DNA from: Lachnospiraceae bacterium
GTDB lineage: Bacteria > Bacillota_A > Clostridia > Lachnospirales > Lachnospiraceae
DNA: 9,315 nucleotides
Direction: 5' to 3'
Assembly: GCA_017416055.1 (NCBI GenBank)
Contig: JAFQDI010000162.1
Span: 1-9,315 of the forward strand
The translations under genes and the position numbers were made by a program. Of the stretch, positions 1 through 7,421 are shown piece after piece (the first letter of the stretch is position 1; each line of letters starts with the position of its first letter). The notes under the pieces are model-generated. The model saw only the letters and a list, made by a program, of their open reading frames with translations, was not told where the DNA came from and did no database searches.

Positions 1-1
1 G

Positions 2-1108
2 ATTGCGAAGACGACGAAGGCAGAGTTCACCCAGATCAATGCCACATCGGCGGGCAAGAAAGACATGGAGGATGTCATCAATGCGGCAAAAAACCGCATG
101 GGTATGTATGGCAGAAAGACGATTCTGTTTATCGATGAGATCCACCGTTTTAATAAAGGACAGCAGGACTATCTGCTTCCGTTCGTGGAGGATGGCACGG
201 TCGTGTTGATCGGTGCGACCACGGAGAATCCTTACTTTGAGGTGAACGGAGCGTTGATCTCCCGATCGATTATCTTTGAACTGAAGGCTTTGGAGCCGGA
301 GGATGTGCGCGAACTGCTTGTGCGCGCAGCGACGGACCGTGAGCGGGGACTGGGAGCTTTGAAGGTGGAGGTTGCAGACGACGCGCTTGATTTTCTGTCG
401 GATATCTCAGGCGGGGATGCACGGTCTGCACTGAATGCACTGGAGTTGGGAGCGTTGTCCACACCGCCGGCAGAGGACGGTCAGATACATATCACACTTC
501 AGGTTGCACAGGACTGTATACAAAAGAGAGTTGTCCGATATGACAAGACAGGGGACAACCATTACGATACGATCTCTGCCTTTATCAAGAGTATGCGCGG
601 TTCCGACCCGGATGCGGCGGTTTATTATCTGGCGAGAATGCTGTATGCAGGAGAAGATGTGAAATTTATCGCGCGCAGGATCATGATCTGTGCGGCTGAG
701 GATGTGGGAAATGCCGATCCCAGGGCGCTGGAGGTGGCAGTAGCGGCTACCCAGGCGGTTGAGCGTCTGGGGATGCCGGAAGCACGGATCCCGCTTGCAC
801 AGGCGGTGACTTATGTGGCGACGGCGCCGAAGAGCAATGCGGCTTACCTTGCGATCGATGTGGCGATGCAGAGAGTGCAGAATGAGCAGATCAAAACGAT
901 CCCGCCCCATTTGCAGGATGCCCACTACAAAGGTGCCGGAAAGCTGGGGCATGGAATCGGCTATCGATACGCGCACGATTATCCCGATCATTATGTGGAG
1001 CAGCAGTATCTTCCCGATGAGGTGGTCGGAACTGTGTTTTATGAGCCAACGGAAAACGGCTATGAGGCACAGATCAAGCGCCACATGGATCGGTTAAAAA
1101 AACGATGA
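2..1108 (+). CDS. rarA: Replication-associated recombination protein A (RarA/MgsA), AAA+ ATPase, 5' end missing
   Basis: The reading frame is open from base 2 and ends at TGA 1106-1108, giving about 368 residues. The family is usually about 430-440, so the N-terminus with Walker A lies upstream of the window. The residues before the first in-window Met already match the family (KAEFTQINATSAGKKD), so the ATG at 65 is not the true start. Visible motifs are Walker B (ILFIDEIHRF, about bases 122-151), a sensor-1-like GATTENPYFEV stretch followed by SRS, sensor-2-type GGDAR, and the C-terminal tetramerisation region with APKSNAAYLAI and GHGIGYRYAHDYPDHYVEQQY. Known members are cytosolic clamp-loader-like ATPases that act at stalled replication forks, bind single-strand/double-strand DNA ends and interact with SSB. 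The next gene begins 30 bases downstream with no terminator between, so co-transcription is possible. Confidence 0.96.
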   Translation: MAKTTKAEFTQINATSAGKKDMEDVINAAKNRMGMYGRKTILFIDEIHRFNKGQQDYLLPFVEDGTVVLIGATTENPYFEVNGALISRSIIFELKALEPEDVRELLVRAATDRERGLGALKVEVADDALDFLSDISGGDARSALNALELGALSTPPAEDGQIHITLQVAQDCIQKRVVRYDKTGDNHYDTISAFIKSMRGSDPDAAVYYLARMLYAGEDVKFIARRIMICAAEDVGNADPRALEVAVAATQAVERLGMPEARIPLAQAVTYVATAPKSNAAYLAIDVAMQRVQNEQIKTIPPHLQDAHYKGAGKLGHGIGYRYAHDYPDHYVEQQYLPDEVVGTVFYEPTENGYEAQIKRHMDRLKKR

Positions 1109-1138
1109 AGTTTAGATAAATGAAAAACGGAGGACAGG

Positions 1139-2257
1139 ATGAACTTGAGAAAAATAGTAGGCATGACGGCGATCGTATGCCTGAGTATGATGTGTCTTTT
1201 TGGGTGTCGGGGAAATGATGATGTGCCGAGTACCGAGGGCGGGTCGGGCGAGACGGTGGGGTTTGGCCAGGTTGGAGCCGATTCTACGAAAGAAAGTGTG
1301 AAAGAGAGTACCACAGAGGAACCGACGACGGAGGAACCTGTCACAGAAGAGGCCACAACGGAGCCTGAAACAGAGGGGGAAACAGAGGTGGAGACGGAAC
1401 CGCAGTTGGTGTTTCAAGAGGTGAATGAGGTTGTTTATACGACGGATCGGTTGAATATCCGCCTGGCACCTTCCACAGATGCGCAAATTCTACGTACAAT
1501 GTATTACGGAGAGTCAGTGGTACGTACCGGTATCGCAGAAGGGTGGAGCCGAATCCTTTACAATGGGCAGGAATACTATGCGTCGAGTGCATATCTCTCC
1601 CTCGAACCGGTGATTGCGGATACGCTCAGCGGACGTGTTGAACAGCTTTTGTACGGGATGAAGGTGGCGAAGGAAACGGACCAATTGGTGCTGGCAGTCG
1701 GAAAAAATGACGGCGGTGACCGCTGTACCGTGTTTTACTATACGAAGAATGAGAGTGGAATTTGGACAAAGCATTTTGAGGTTGATGGCTTCTGGGGATA
1801 CGGCGGAGTGAAGAAAGTCATCTATGAGATGGATGGATGTACTCCGGTGGGATGTTTCCCTTTCCGCTTTGCATACGGAATCCAGGAAGATCCGGGCTCC
1901 ATTATGGAGTATAAGATTGCGACACCCACAGCCTATATGGTGGATGATGTGAACAGCCGCTATTATAATCAATGGGTGGACACGGAAGATCCGGGTGTTG
2001 TCAAAGACTGGTCATCAGCTGAGCATGTGATTGATTATGTACAGTCCTATGATTATGGTCTGTATATTGATAATAACCCCACCTGCGATCCGACACAGGG
2101 AAGTTCGGTTATCTGTATTCATTGTCCGAGTCCCAGAGGAATTTCTCCGGGATGCATCAATATCCCTAAGGAAAGCATGATTCGGTTGGTGAGAGAACTG
2201 GACTATCATTCCCGCATCGTGATTGTCTACGGAGTGGAGGATTTGGCCGAGTATTGA
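1139..2257 (+). CDS. SH3b-domain lipoprotein with YkuD-type L,D-transpeptidase domain
   Basis: This is a 372-residue predicted cell-surface lipoprotein. A strong RBS (CGGAGG, 1128-1133) sits just before the ATG. A short basic N-terminus and hydrophobic stretch end in a lipobox LFGC, with Cys23 as the lipidation site. Residues about 49-88 are a Thr/Glu-rich linker. Residues about 97-157 form a bacterial SH3 domain (DRLNIRLAPS, then GWSRILYNGQEYYASSAYL). Residues about 163-366 resemble the YkuD-type L,D-transpeptidase fold, with TPVGCFPFRFAYG at 235-247, His328 in ICIHC and the putative nucleophile Cys339 in SPGCIN. Known YkuD enzymes make 3-3 crosslinks in peptidoglycan or attach proteins to it. 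The usual motif is SHGC; here the His is Pro, which brings it nearer the COG3786-like subgroup that I recall as having a TAGC-type motif. Wall binding through SH3b plus transpeptidation or trimming of the wall is the likely role; actual activity is inferred. Confidence 0.86.
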   Translation: MNLRKIVGMTAIVCLSMMCLFGCRGNDDVPSTEGGSGETVGFGQVGADSTKESVKESTTEEPTTEEPVTEEATTEPETEGETEVETEPQLVFQEVNEVVYTTDRLNIRLAPSTDAQILRTMYYGESVVRTGIAEGWSRILYNGQEYYASSAYLSLEPVIADTLSGRVEQLLYGMKVAKETDQLVLAVGKNDGGDRCTVFYYTKNESGIWTKHFEVDGFWGYGGVKKVIYEMDGCTPVGCFPFRFAYGIQEDPGSIMEYKIATPTAYMVDDVNSRYYNQWVDTEDPGVVKDWSSAEHVIDYVQSYDYGLYIDNNPTCDPTQGSSVICIHCPSPRGISPGCINIPKESMIRLVRELDYHSRIVIVYGVEDLAEY

Positions 2258-2350
2258 TGCCGAAAGCGTTGTCCTGTGGGGGAAAGCGCAAAAAAATCGA
2301 AAAAAAATGATTTTTTTCGTCATTTTTATAATGCAAAATTTGTCGGAATA

Positions 2351-2359
2351 TGTTACGAT
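2351..2359 (+). promoter_or_regulatory. Candidate extended -10 promoter upstream of the DUF5717 operon
   Basis: TGT directly followed by TACGAT (2354-2359) fits an extended -10 (TGnTAnnAT) element, and would start RNA near 2366. No convincing -35 lies at 16-19 bases upstream. A second -10-like hexamer, TATAAT at 2327-2332, lies in the A/T-rich stretch but also has no -35 partner. The region between the transpeptidase gene and the DUF5717 gene is the natural place for an operon promoter, but this call rests on short motifs only. Confidence 0.3.
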
Positions 2360-2362
2360 AAA

Positions 2363-2412
2363 GACAAGAGTCTGCTGCAACGCGGGATGACCGATTTGCA
2401 GCAGTTTTTGTC
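2363..2412 (+). terminator. Hairpin with T run between the transpeptidase and DUF5717 genes (terminator or leader attenuator)
   Basis: CTGCTGCAA (2372-2380) pairs perfectly with TTGCAGCAG (2396-2404) around a 15-base loop, and five T follow (2405-2409). An outer helix GACAA (2363-2367) with TTGTC (2408-2412) extends the structure across an internal loop. The GC-containing stem followed by T residues fits intrinsic termination of the upstream lipoprotein transcript. If the extended -10 at 2351-2359 is real, the hairpin would instead lie at the very 5' end of the downstream mRNA and could attenuate or stabilise it. The T run is short and partly base-paired in the extended form, so efficiency is uncertain. 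Confidence 0.55.
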
Positions 2413-2438
2413 CTGAGAAAAGAACGGGGGTTAAGAGG

Positions 2439-5400
2439 ATGCGGGAGCAGATCAACCGACTGGCGAAAGGCATCATGGAGAACGAAAAATCACCGCTGGT
2501 GATTCCGAAGGAAGTGGTACAGACATTTCCGGCGGGGGCTACCGGTGCAGGTGAATTATATTTTTACCGGGAAGATATGCGGGAACTGAAGGGAGTGATT
2601 TACTCCACGAATCCCCGCGTTGTTGTGCTGGAAGAAATCTTCTACGGCAGAGAATGTAAAATCGGTTATCGGATCGAGGCCAGTGTGGGACTTGAACCGG
2701 TGGAGATCAAAGGCGAGTTCATTCTGGTGACCAGCTGCGGAGAGCTTTCCGTACCCTACCGGTTTACGTTGATGCCCGAGAGTGCTGCTACCCAGCACAC
2801 AGTGACGCTGGAAGAGTTTGTTGCACTGGCACAGGCGAATAAATATGAGGCGATCCAGCTTTTTACTTCCTCTTCGTTTGTCTATATGCCGTTTATGCAG
2901 CAGCTTCGGATGAGAACGCTGTATGACGGCCTGCTTTCCCGTGGAAATCATCTGCTGGCACTGGAGGAATTCTTGACCGGCTGTGGTGCGAAGGAAGAAG
3001 TGCGCATTCGTGTGGATGAGACGGAGAAAAACTATCGCGGAATCAACGAGTCCATCGAGGATAGCTTTATCATTGAGAAAAATACCTGGGGCACTTTGCG
3101 GATAGAACTTTCTGCCGAGGGAGGGTTTATCACCTTGCCTGTGACCTCGTTGACGGAGGAAGATTTCCGGGACAATATGGTCAAAGTGCGATTTACTGTC
3201 GATAAAGAAGCATTGCATCGTGGTGTAAACTACGGTCAGATTAAAATCAAGCATATCCGCGGAACGTACACGCTCCCGGTGACGGTGGACGGAGTGCGCA
3301 TCGGACAGACCGTGAACCACGGATATATGACCGAATATGCGCAGTTTATCCGCAAGGCAGCGCGTTATCTGGCCCTGGAGGAGGAGAGTGAGCCGGAGGC
3401 TGAGAGTAAGAAGAAGCGCATTCTGTATGAATTGGACTCTATGTTGAACCGCTTAAGAGGCGGAAGTGCGGCGAATGACCAGTTAGAACTTTATCATGCG
3501 GCGGTTCAGATGGCACTGGGCAGAAACCAGCAGGCCAGCATTTTGCTGGAGGATATGCACGACCGTATCTGTGAAGTCCGTTCTGAGGAAGTGGGAAATT
3601 ACTGCTTTTATCTGTATCTGCGCACGATGATGGACGGAGATGCCGAGCGTCGTCGCAGCCTGATCATTTTGCTGAATAAATTTTACGCTGAGAATTGCGA
3701 GAGAGATGTTTTGCTTTGGCTGTTGATCCGACTGGATCCGATTTTGAAGGAAAACCCGCTTATGGTGATGAGCAAGCTGAGAGATCGTTTCGAGGAGGGA
3801 AGCCGCAATCCATTTCTGCTCATCGAAGGTGCGAAGCGTCTGGCGATTGCTCCGGAGATGTTAAACGCCATCGACCGCTACTCCAGACAGTTGCTTTGGA
3901 CTTGTGTGCGTTACGGACTGGCAAACCGAACCTTGTCTCAGTTGGCCGGTCGTCTGGCGACCGGAGGAAAATATTGGAATGAGTCGCTGTTCCGTATTTT
4001 GGAGGGCTTTTACGCTATGGCTCCCTCACCGGAATGCCTTGAGGGCATCTGTAGCCAGTTGATCAAGGGAGAGAAGAAAGGTAGAGAGGCCTTTGATTGG
4101 TATGAGAAGGGTGTGGAGCAGGATATTCGCCTGACCCGCCTGTATGAATATTTCCTGTACGCATTGCCGGAGGACTATAACCGCAGACTGCCCCGTATGG
4201 TGCTGATGTATTTCTCCTATCACCATGCGCTGAATCGCCGTGCCCAAGAGGCACTTTACGCGAATATTCTGGCGTATTGCCGAGACGATGAGGCACTGAT
4301 GGAGTCCTACCGCTCCCAGATTGAGGCGTTTGCGCTGGATCAGATGTTCCAGGGTGTGATGGATGATCGCCTCAGTGAAATTTATCGTTATGCGATCTAT
4401 CCGGAGATGATCGACGAGAAGACCGCCCGTGTTCTGCCCAGATTGCTGATGGCGAAGCGTATTTCCTGTGATACGCCTGAGATCAGCCAGTTGGTGCTGT
4501 GTTATGAGGAGTTGGAGGATGAGCAGATCGTTCCGTTGACGAACGGAAAAGTATATGTGCCGATTTACACGGACAATTGCCTGATCCTTCAGCAGGATAT
4601 TTATGGAAACCGTTATGCATCCCTTCCCTATGTGATGACCGATTTTTTCCGGGACGAAGAATTGCTTGCGGCATGCATGGAGAAGACGACCGATTATGAT
4701 ATGATGTCCATCCGCACCTGTTCGCGGATGATGAGTGGGGCATCCGATGAGCCGATGACGGGAGAGCTGTTGCTTTCCATCCTTCGCAGAGAGCATCTGC
4801 GCCCCCTCTATGTTCAGAAGCTTCAGGCTGGCGTGATTGCCGGTTGTTGTGCATCCGAGGACAGTGACAGTAGCCTGTATTTGTTGTCGCTGGATCCGAA
4901 GCTGATGAGACGTAGGGAGCAGATCGCAGTGATTGAGACCTTGATCCGGAAGGGAAATTATCGGGATGCCTACGCATGGCTCACCACCTGGGGACATGAA
5001 GGTGTTTCAGCGGAGTCACTACTGGCCCTTTGCCGTCGCATGGTGAGAGAGAAGTCCTTTGAACCGGACCGGAGACTGCTTTGCCTGTGCGCAGAGTGTG
5101 TGGAGAACGGGCAGCATGACGCCTTTGTATTGGAGTATATGTGCCGGTTCTACAACGGAGACAGTGATAAGATGCAGAAACTGCTTGCATTGATGGCGTC
5201 TCAGGAGCGTGGTGCGTATGATCTGCCCGAGCGATTGCTGGGACAGATGCTGTTCAGCCGGTATGACAAGGGCCTGGATGAGGTGTTCTTCGCCTACGCA
5301 AACGGAAACACTGCGAACGAGACCTTGGTGAGAGCATATCTGGTGACGAAGTGCTTTTTGTACTTCACCGCAGATGAGCCGGTGACGGAGGATGTATTTG

Positions 5401-5993
5401 CATACCTTGAGCAGCTGATCATGTCCAGAGAGGTGAGCAACGGAATGCCCAATGTATGCCTGATGGCACTGAGCAAGTATTATTCCACAAAGGAAGATCT
5501 CAGTGTGCGCCAGACTGAACTGTGTGAAGCGATGGTGCTGGAATTGTACCGCCACGGATATATTTTTGAGTACTATCAGAAACTTGCACACTTAATCCAA
5601 TTGCCGGCGGGACTGGCCACGAAGCTGATCATCGAATACCGCGGAAGCAAGAACAGCCGCATCAAGCTTCGCATGAGAATCTCCGCGCGCGGCGAGGAAG
5701 TGACGGAGGAACTGATCCCCCACATCTATGAGGGCTACTACGTGAAGGCAGTGACCGTGTTTGTGGGCGAGACAGTGGAGTATGATATTTTCGACAGCGA
5801 GAAGGGTGATGCACCGGTGAAGAACGGTCGTGTCATCAAGAGCAGTGTAATCAATGATGAGGACGGTAGCCGTGAGAGCCAGTTGAATCAGATTCTGGTT
5901 GCGATGACCGACGACCGTGAGAAGCTCGGCCGCCTTCTGGAGCGGTATGGAGCAGAGGATACCTTGTCCAAACAGCTATTTACGATTCGGTAA
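2439..5993 (+). CDS. DUF5717 family protein: large beta-sandwich plus helical-solenoid protein of unknown function
   Basis: This 1184-residue protein is recognised by overall pattern as DUF5717, a family I know from Lachnospiraceae; its function is not known. No signal peptide or membrane segment is visible, so it is probably cytosolic. Residues about 25-112 look like an all-beta module (GELYFYREDMRELKGVIYST). Residues 122-182 are helical. Residues about 187-287 look like a second beta-sandwich (NTWGTLRIELSAEGGF, VNYGQIKIKHIRGTYTLPV). A charged Glu/Lys-rich linker (313-327) leads to a long alpha-helical, TPR-like solenoid of roughly 330-1065 with many Leu/Ala/Tyr-rich helix pairs. A C-terminal beta region (about 1067-1145) and a helical tail end the chain. 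The start at 2439 fits the MREQINRLAKG opening that I recall for the family; a GGGGG/AAGAGG purine run (2426-2438) precedes it, although the RBS spacing is not ideal. An in-frame ATG at 2475 is an alternative. The DUF5716 gene follows after 12 bases, so the two are almost certainly co-transcribed. Confidence 0.85.
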   Translation: MREQINRLAKGIMENEKSPLVIPKEVVQTFPAGATGAGELYFYREDMRELKGVIYSTNPRVVVLEEIFYGRECKIGYRIEASVGLEPVEIKGEFILVTSCGELSVPYRFTLMPESAATQHTVTLEEFVALAQANKYEAIQLFTSSSFVYMPFMQQLRMRTLYDGLLSRGNHLLALEEFLTGCGAKEEVRIRVDETEKNYRGINESIEDSFIIEKNTWGTLRIELSAEGGFITLPVTSLTEEDFRDNMVKVRFTVDKEALHRGVNYGQIKIKHIRGTYTLPVTVDGVRIGQTVNHGYMTEYAQFIRKAARYLALEEESEPEAESKKKRILYELDSMLNRLRGGSAANDQLELYHAAVQMALGRNQQASILLEDMHDRICEVRSEEVGNYCFYLYLRTMMDGDAERRRSLIILLNKFYAENCERDVLLWLLIRLDPILKENPLMVMSKLRDRFEEGSRNPFLLIEGAKRLAIAPEMLNAIDRYSRQLLWTCVRYGLANRTLSQLAGRLATGGKYWNESLFRILEGFYAMAPSPECLEGICSQLIKGEKKGREAFDWYEKGVEQDIRLTRLYEYFLYALPEDYNRRLPRMVLMYFSYHHALNRRAQEALYANILAYCRDDEALMESYRSQIEAFALDQMFQGVMDDRLSEIYRYAIYPEMIDEKTARVLPRLLMAKRISCDTPEISQLVLCYEELEDEQIVPLTNGKVYVPIYTDNCLILQQDIYGNRYASLPYVMTDFFRDEELLAACMEKTTDYDMMSIRTCSRMMSGASDEPMTGELLLSILRREHLRPLYVQKLQAGVIAGCCASEDSDSSLYLLSLDPKLMRRREQIAVIETLIRKGNYRDAYAWLTTWGHEGVSAESLLALCRRMVREKSFEPDRRLLCLCAECVENGQHDAFVLEYMCRFYNGDSDKMQKLLALMASQERGAYDLPERLLGQMLFSRYDKGLDEVFFAYANGNTANETLVRAYLVTKCFLYFTADEPVTEDVFAYLEQLIMSREVSNGMPNVCLMALSKYYSTKEDLSVRQTELCEAMVLELYRHGYIFEYYQKLAHLIQLPAGLATKLIIEYRGSKNSRIKLRMRISARGEEVTEELIPHIYEGYYVKAVTVFVGETVEYDIFDSEKGDAPVKNGRVIKSSVINDEDGSRESQLNQILVAMTDDREKLGRLLERYGAEDTLSKQLFTIR

Positions 5994-6005
5994 GGAGGTG
6001 GGAAG

Positions 6006-7265
6006 ATGCCCGGATTGATATTGGGTATTGATCTGTGTGATGATTATTGCCAGATCAGTTGTTTTAATCCGCAGATAATGGATGCAGAGTCGGTCAGCTT
6101 TGCCCATGACGATGAGAATTGTCTGATTCCCACCGTTCTTTGTAAGCGAAAAAAATTAGACCAGTGGCACATCGGAGAGGAAGCTTATAGCCATGCGCTC
6201 TGCGGACAGGGTACCGTGGTGGACAAGCTGATCCGTCTGGTGGGCAAAAATGGAAAGGCGACGATCGAGGGTGTGACCTATTCGGCCGCGCAGCTTCTGC
6301 AGCAGTATATCAAGAAACTGCTGGAGATTCCGTTGAAGAAATATGAGACAAATGAGATCGAGCGGATCGTGTTCACTCTTCAGGATGAGAACATTGAAGT
6401 GATGGACGCGTTGGTGAAGATCGGAGACAGCTTGGGTCTCCCCAGAAAAGCGATCCACGTGGCGACTCATTCTGAGAGTTATCTTTACTATGTGATCAGT
6501 CAGCAGAAGGAAATCTGGGCGAACCAGACCTGCCTGTTCAACCTGACTGAGAACGGACTTCATTTTTACGAGATGCGCACTCTCCGTGGACGCACACCGA
6601 ATGTGGTCGAGGTGACGCACGAGATGCTGGAGGAGGGGTTCAGTCTGGATATTCTGGATACGGAGTCCGGACGGAAACTGGCAGACCGCATTTTGCGTTC
6701 CTGTGCAGAGCGCCTGCTCGGCAAAAAGATCGTGTCCACCGTCTTCCTCACCGGAAGAGGATTCGAGGATACGTCCTGGGCGAATGAATCCTTACAGTAC
6801 ATCTGTAATAAGCGAAGAGTGTTCGCCGGACAGGGATTGTTTTCCAAAGGCGCAGCGTTCCTTGCCTATGATTACGGCTTGCCGAAATCGGCGTACCCTT
6901 ACACCGGAATCTGCGAGGGCCGTCTGAAATCGACGATTAGCATGAATGTTCTCCACGAGGGACGGCTGAGACAGTTGATCATTGCTGCGGCAGGAAGTAA
7001 CTGGTACGGAGCAAAGGCGAATGTGGAGCTGATTCCGGACAGAACCGACGTGCTGGAACTGACGGTGACTGCACTCAGCGGAGAGCGCAGAACATTGGTG
7101 GTGGACCTTCGTGAACTTCCTGTCAGACCGAACAAAATGACCAGACTGGAAGTGGTGGTTTCCTTCTCAGAGGCCGGAGCGATGACGGTGAGGGTGTTTG
7201 ACCGTGGATTTGGAGAGTTTTATCCGGCGACCGATAAGATGATACGGAAAGACTTTACGCTGTAA
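6006..7265 (+). CDS. DUF5716 family protein, predicted degenerate actin/Hsp70-fold protein
   Basis: This 419-residue cytosolic protein begins 12 bases after the DUF5717 gene, with a strong RBS (AAGGAGGTGGG, about 5992-6002). The order of segments follows the Hsp70 nucleotide-binding fold. A phosphate-1-like strand GIDLCDDYCQISCF lies at residues 7-20, IPTVL...WHIGEEA at 41-60, a helix SAAQLLQQYIKKLLE at 93-107, then a strand-helix segment ending GLPRKAIHVATHSESYLYYV at 144-163. A phosphate-2-position strand TCLFNLTENGLHFYEM lies at 175-190, an adenosine-motif-like TVFLTGRGFEDTSW at 245-258 and SKGAAFLA at 280-287. Residues about 305-405 are beta-rich, like a small substrate-binding domain. 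The key Gly/Thr residues of phosphate 1 (GIDLGTT) and the DxG of phosphate 2 are absent, so ATP hydrolysis is doubtful. Assignment to DUF5716 is from memory of the family; the Hsp70 relation is inferred from motif order. Confidence 0.82.
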   Translation: MPGLILGIDLCDDYCQISCFNPQIMDAESVSFAHDDENCLIPTVLCKRKKLDQWHIGEEAYSHALCGQGTVVDKLIRLVGKNGKATIEGVTYSAAQLLQQYIKKLLEIPLKKYETNEIERIVFTLQDENIEVMDALVKIGDSLGLPRKAIHVATHSESYLYYVISQQKEIWANQTCLFNLTENGLHFYEMRTLRGRTPNVVEVTHEMLEEGFSLDILDTESGRKLADRILRSCAERLLGKKIVSTVFLTGRGFEDTSWANESLQYICNKRRVFAGQGLFSKGAAFLAYDYGLPKSAYPYTGICEGRLKSTISMNVLHEGRLRQLIIAAAGSNWYGAKANVELIPDRTDVLELTVTALSGERRTLVVDLRELPVRPNKMTRLEVVVSFSEAGAMTVRVFDRGFGEFYPATDKMIRKDFTL

Positions 7266-7273
7266 GCTACGAG

Positions 7274-7398
7274 CACTGCGCAACCGGAGTTGAGCCGGCT
7301 GCCGGGAGCTTGCTCACGGGTAGCCGGAGTCAACTCCGGTTGCATAGGGCGACAGCCCGCGATGAGCAAGCGCGAAGCGGTTGCGAATACGCGCAGTG
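7274..7398 (+). repeat. Multi-arm palindromic intergenic element between the DUF5716 and TPR-protein genes
   Basis: The 156-base gap is almost filled by nested inverted repeats. An outer pair CACTGCGC (7274-7281) and GCGCAGTG (7391-7398) closes the element. Inside it, GCAACCGGAGTTGA (7280-7293) pairs perfectly with TCAACTCCGGTTGC (7330-7343), and the stem continues after a small bulge as CCGGCT (7295-7300) with AGCCGG (7322-7327). A tiny hairpin GGGC-GACA-GCCC lies at 7347-7358. GCTTGCTCA (7308-7316) can also pair with TGAGCAAGC (7363-7371), giving a competing fold. There is no T run, so it is not an ordinary terminator and the operon can continue through it. It looks like a dispersed palindromic repeat or MITE-like element; copies elsewhere cannot be checked here. 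Confidence 0.75.
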
Positions 7399-7421
7399 TA
7401 TAGTAAGGTTGGGAGAGAAAA

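Noticed and set aside
407..1084. Minus-strand open frame of 225 codons opposite rarA
   Set aside because: Antisense shadow of a strongly conserved gene; the translation shows no recognisable domain.
2556..3320. Minus-strand open frame of 254 codons opposite the start of the DUF5717 gene
   Set aside because: Same shadow effect; low-quality translation and no promoter or RBS.
4026..4997. Long minus-strand open frame (323 codons) opposite the DUF5717 gene
   Set aside because: It lies entirely within the well-supported plus-strand gene, its protein is rich in His/Ile/Leu/Gln without family resemblance, and no RBS context supports it.
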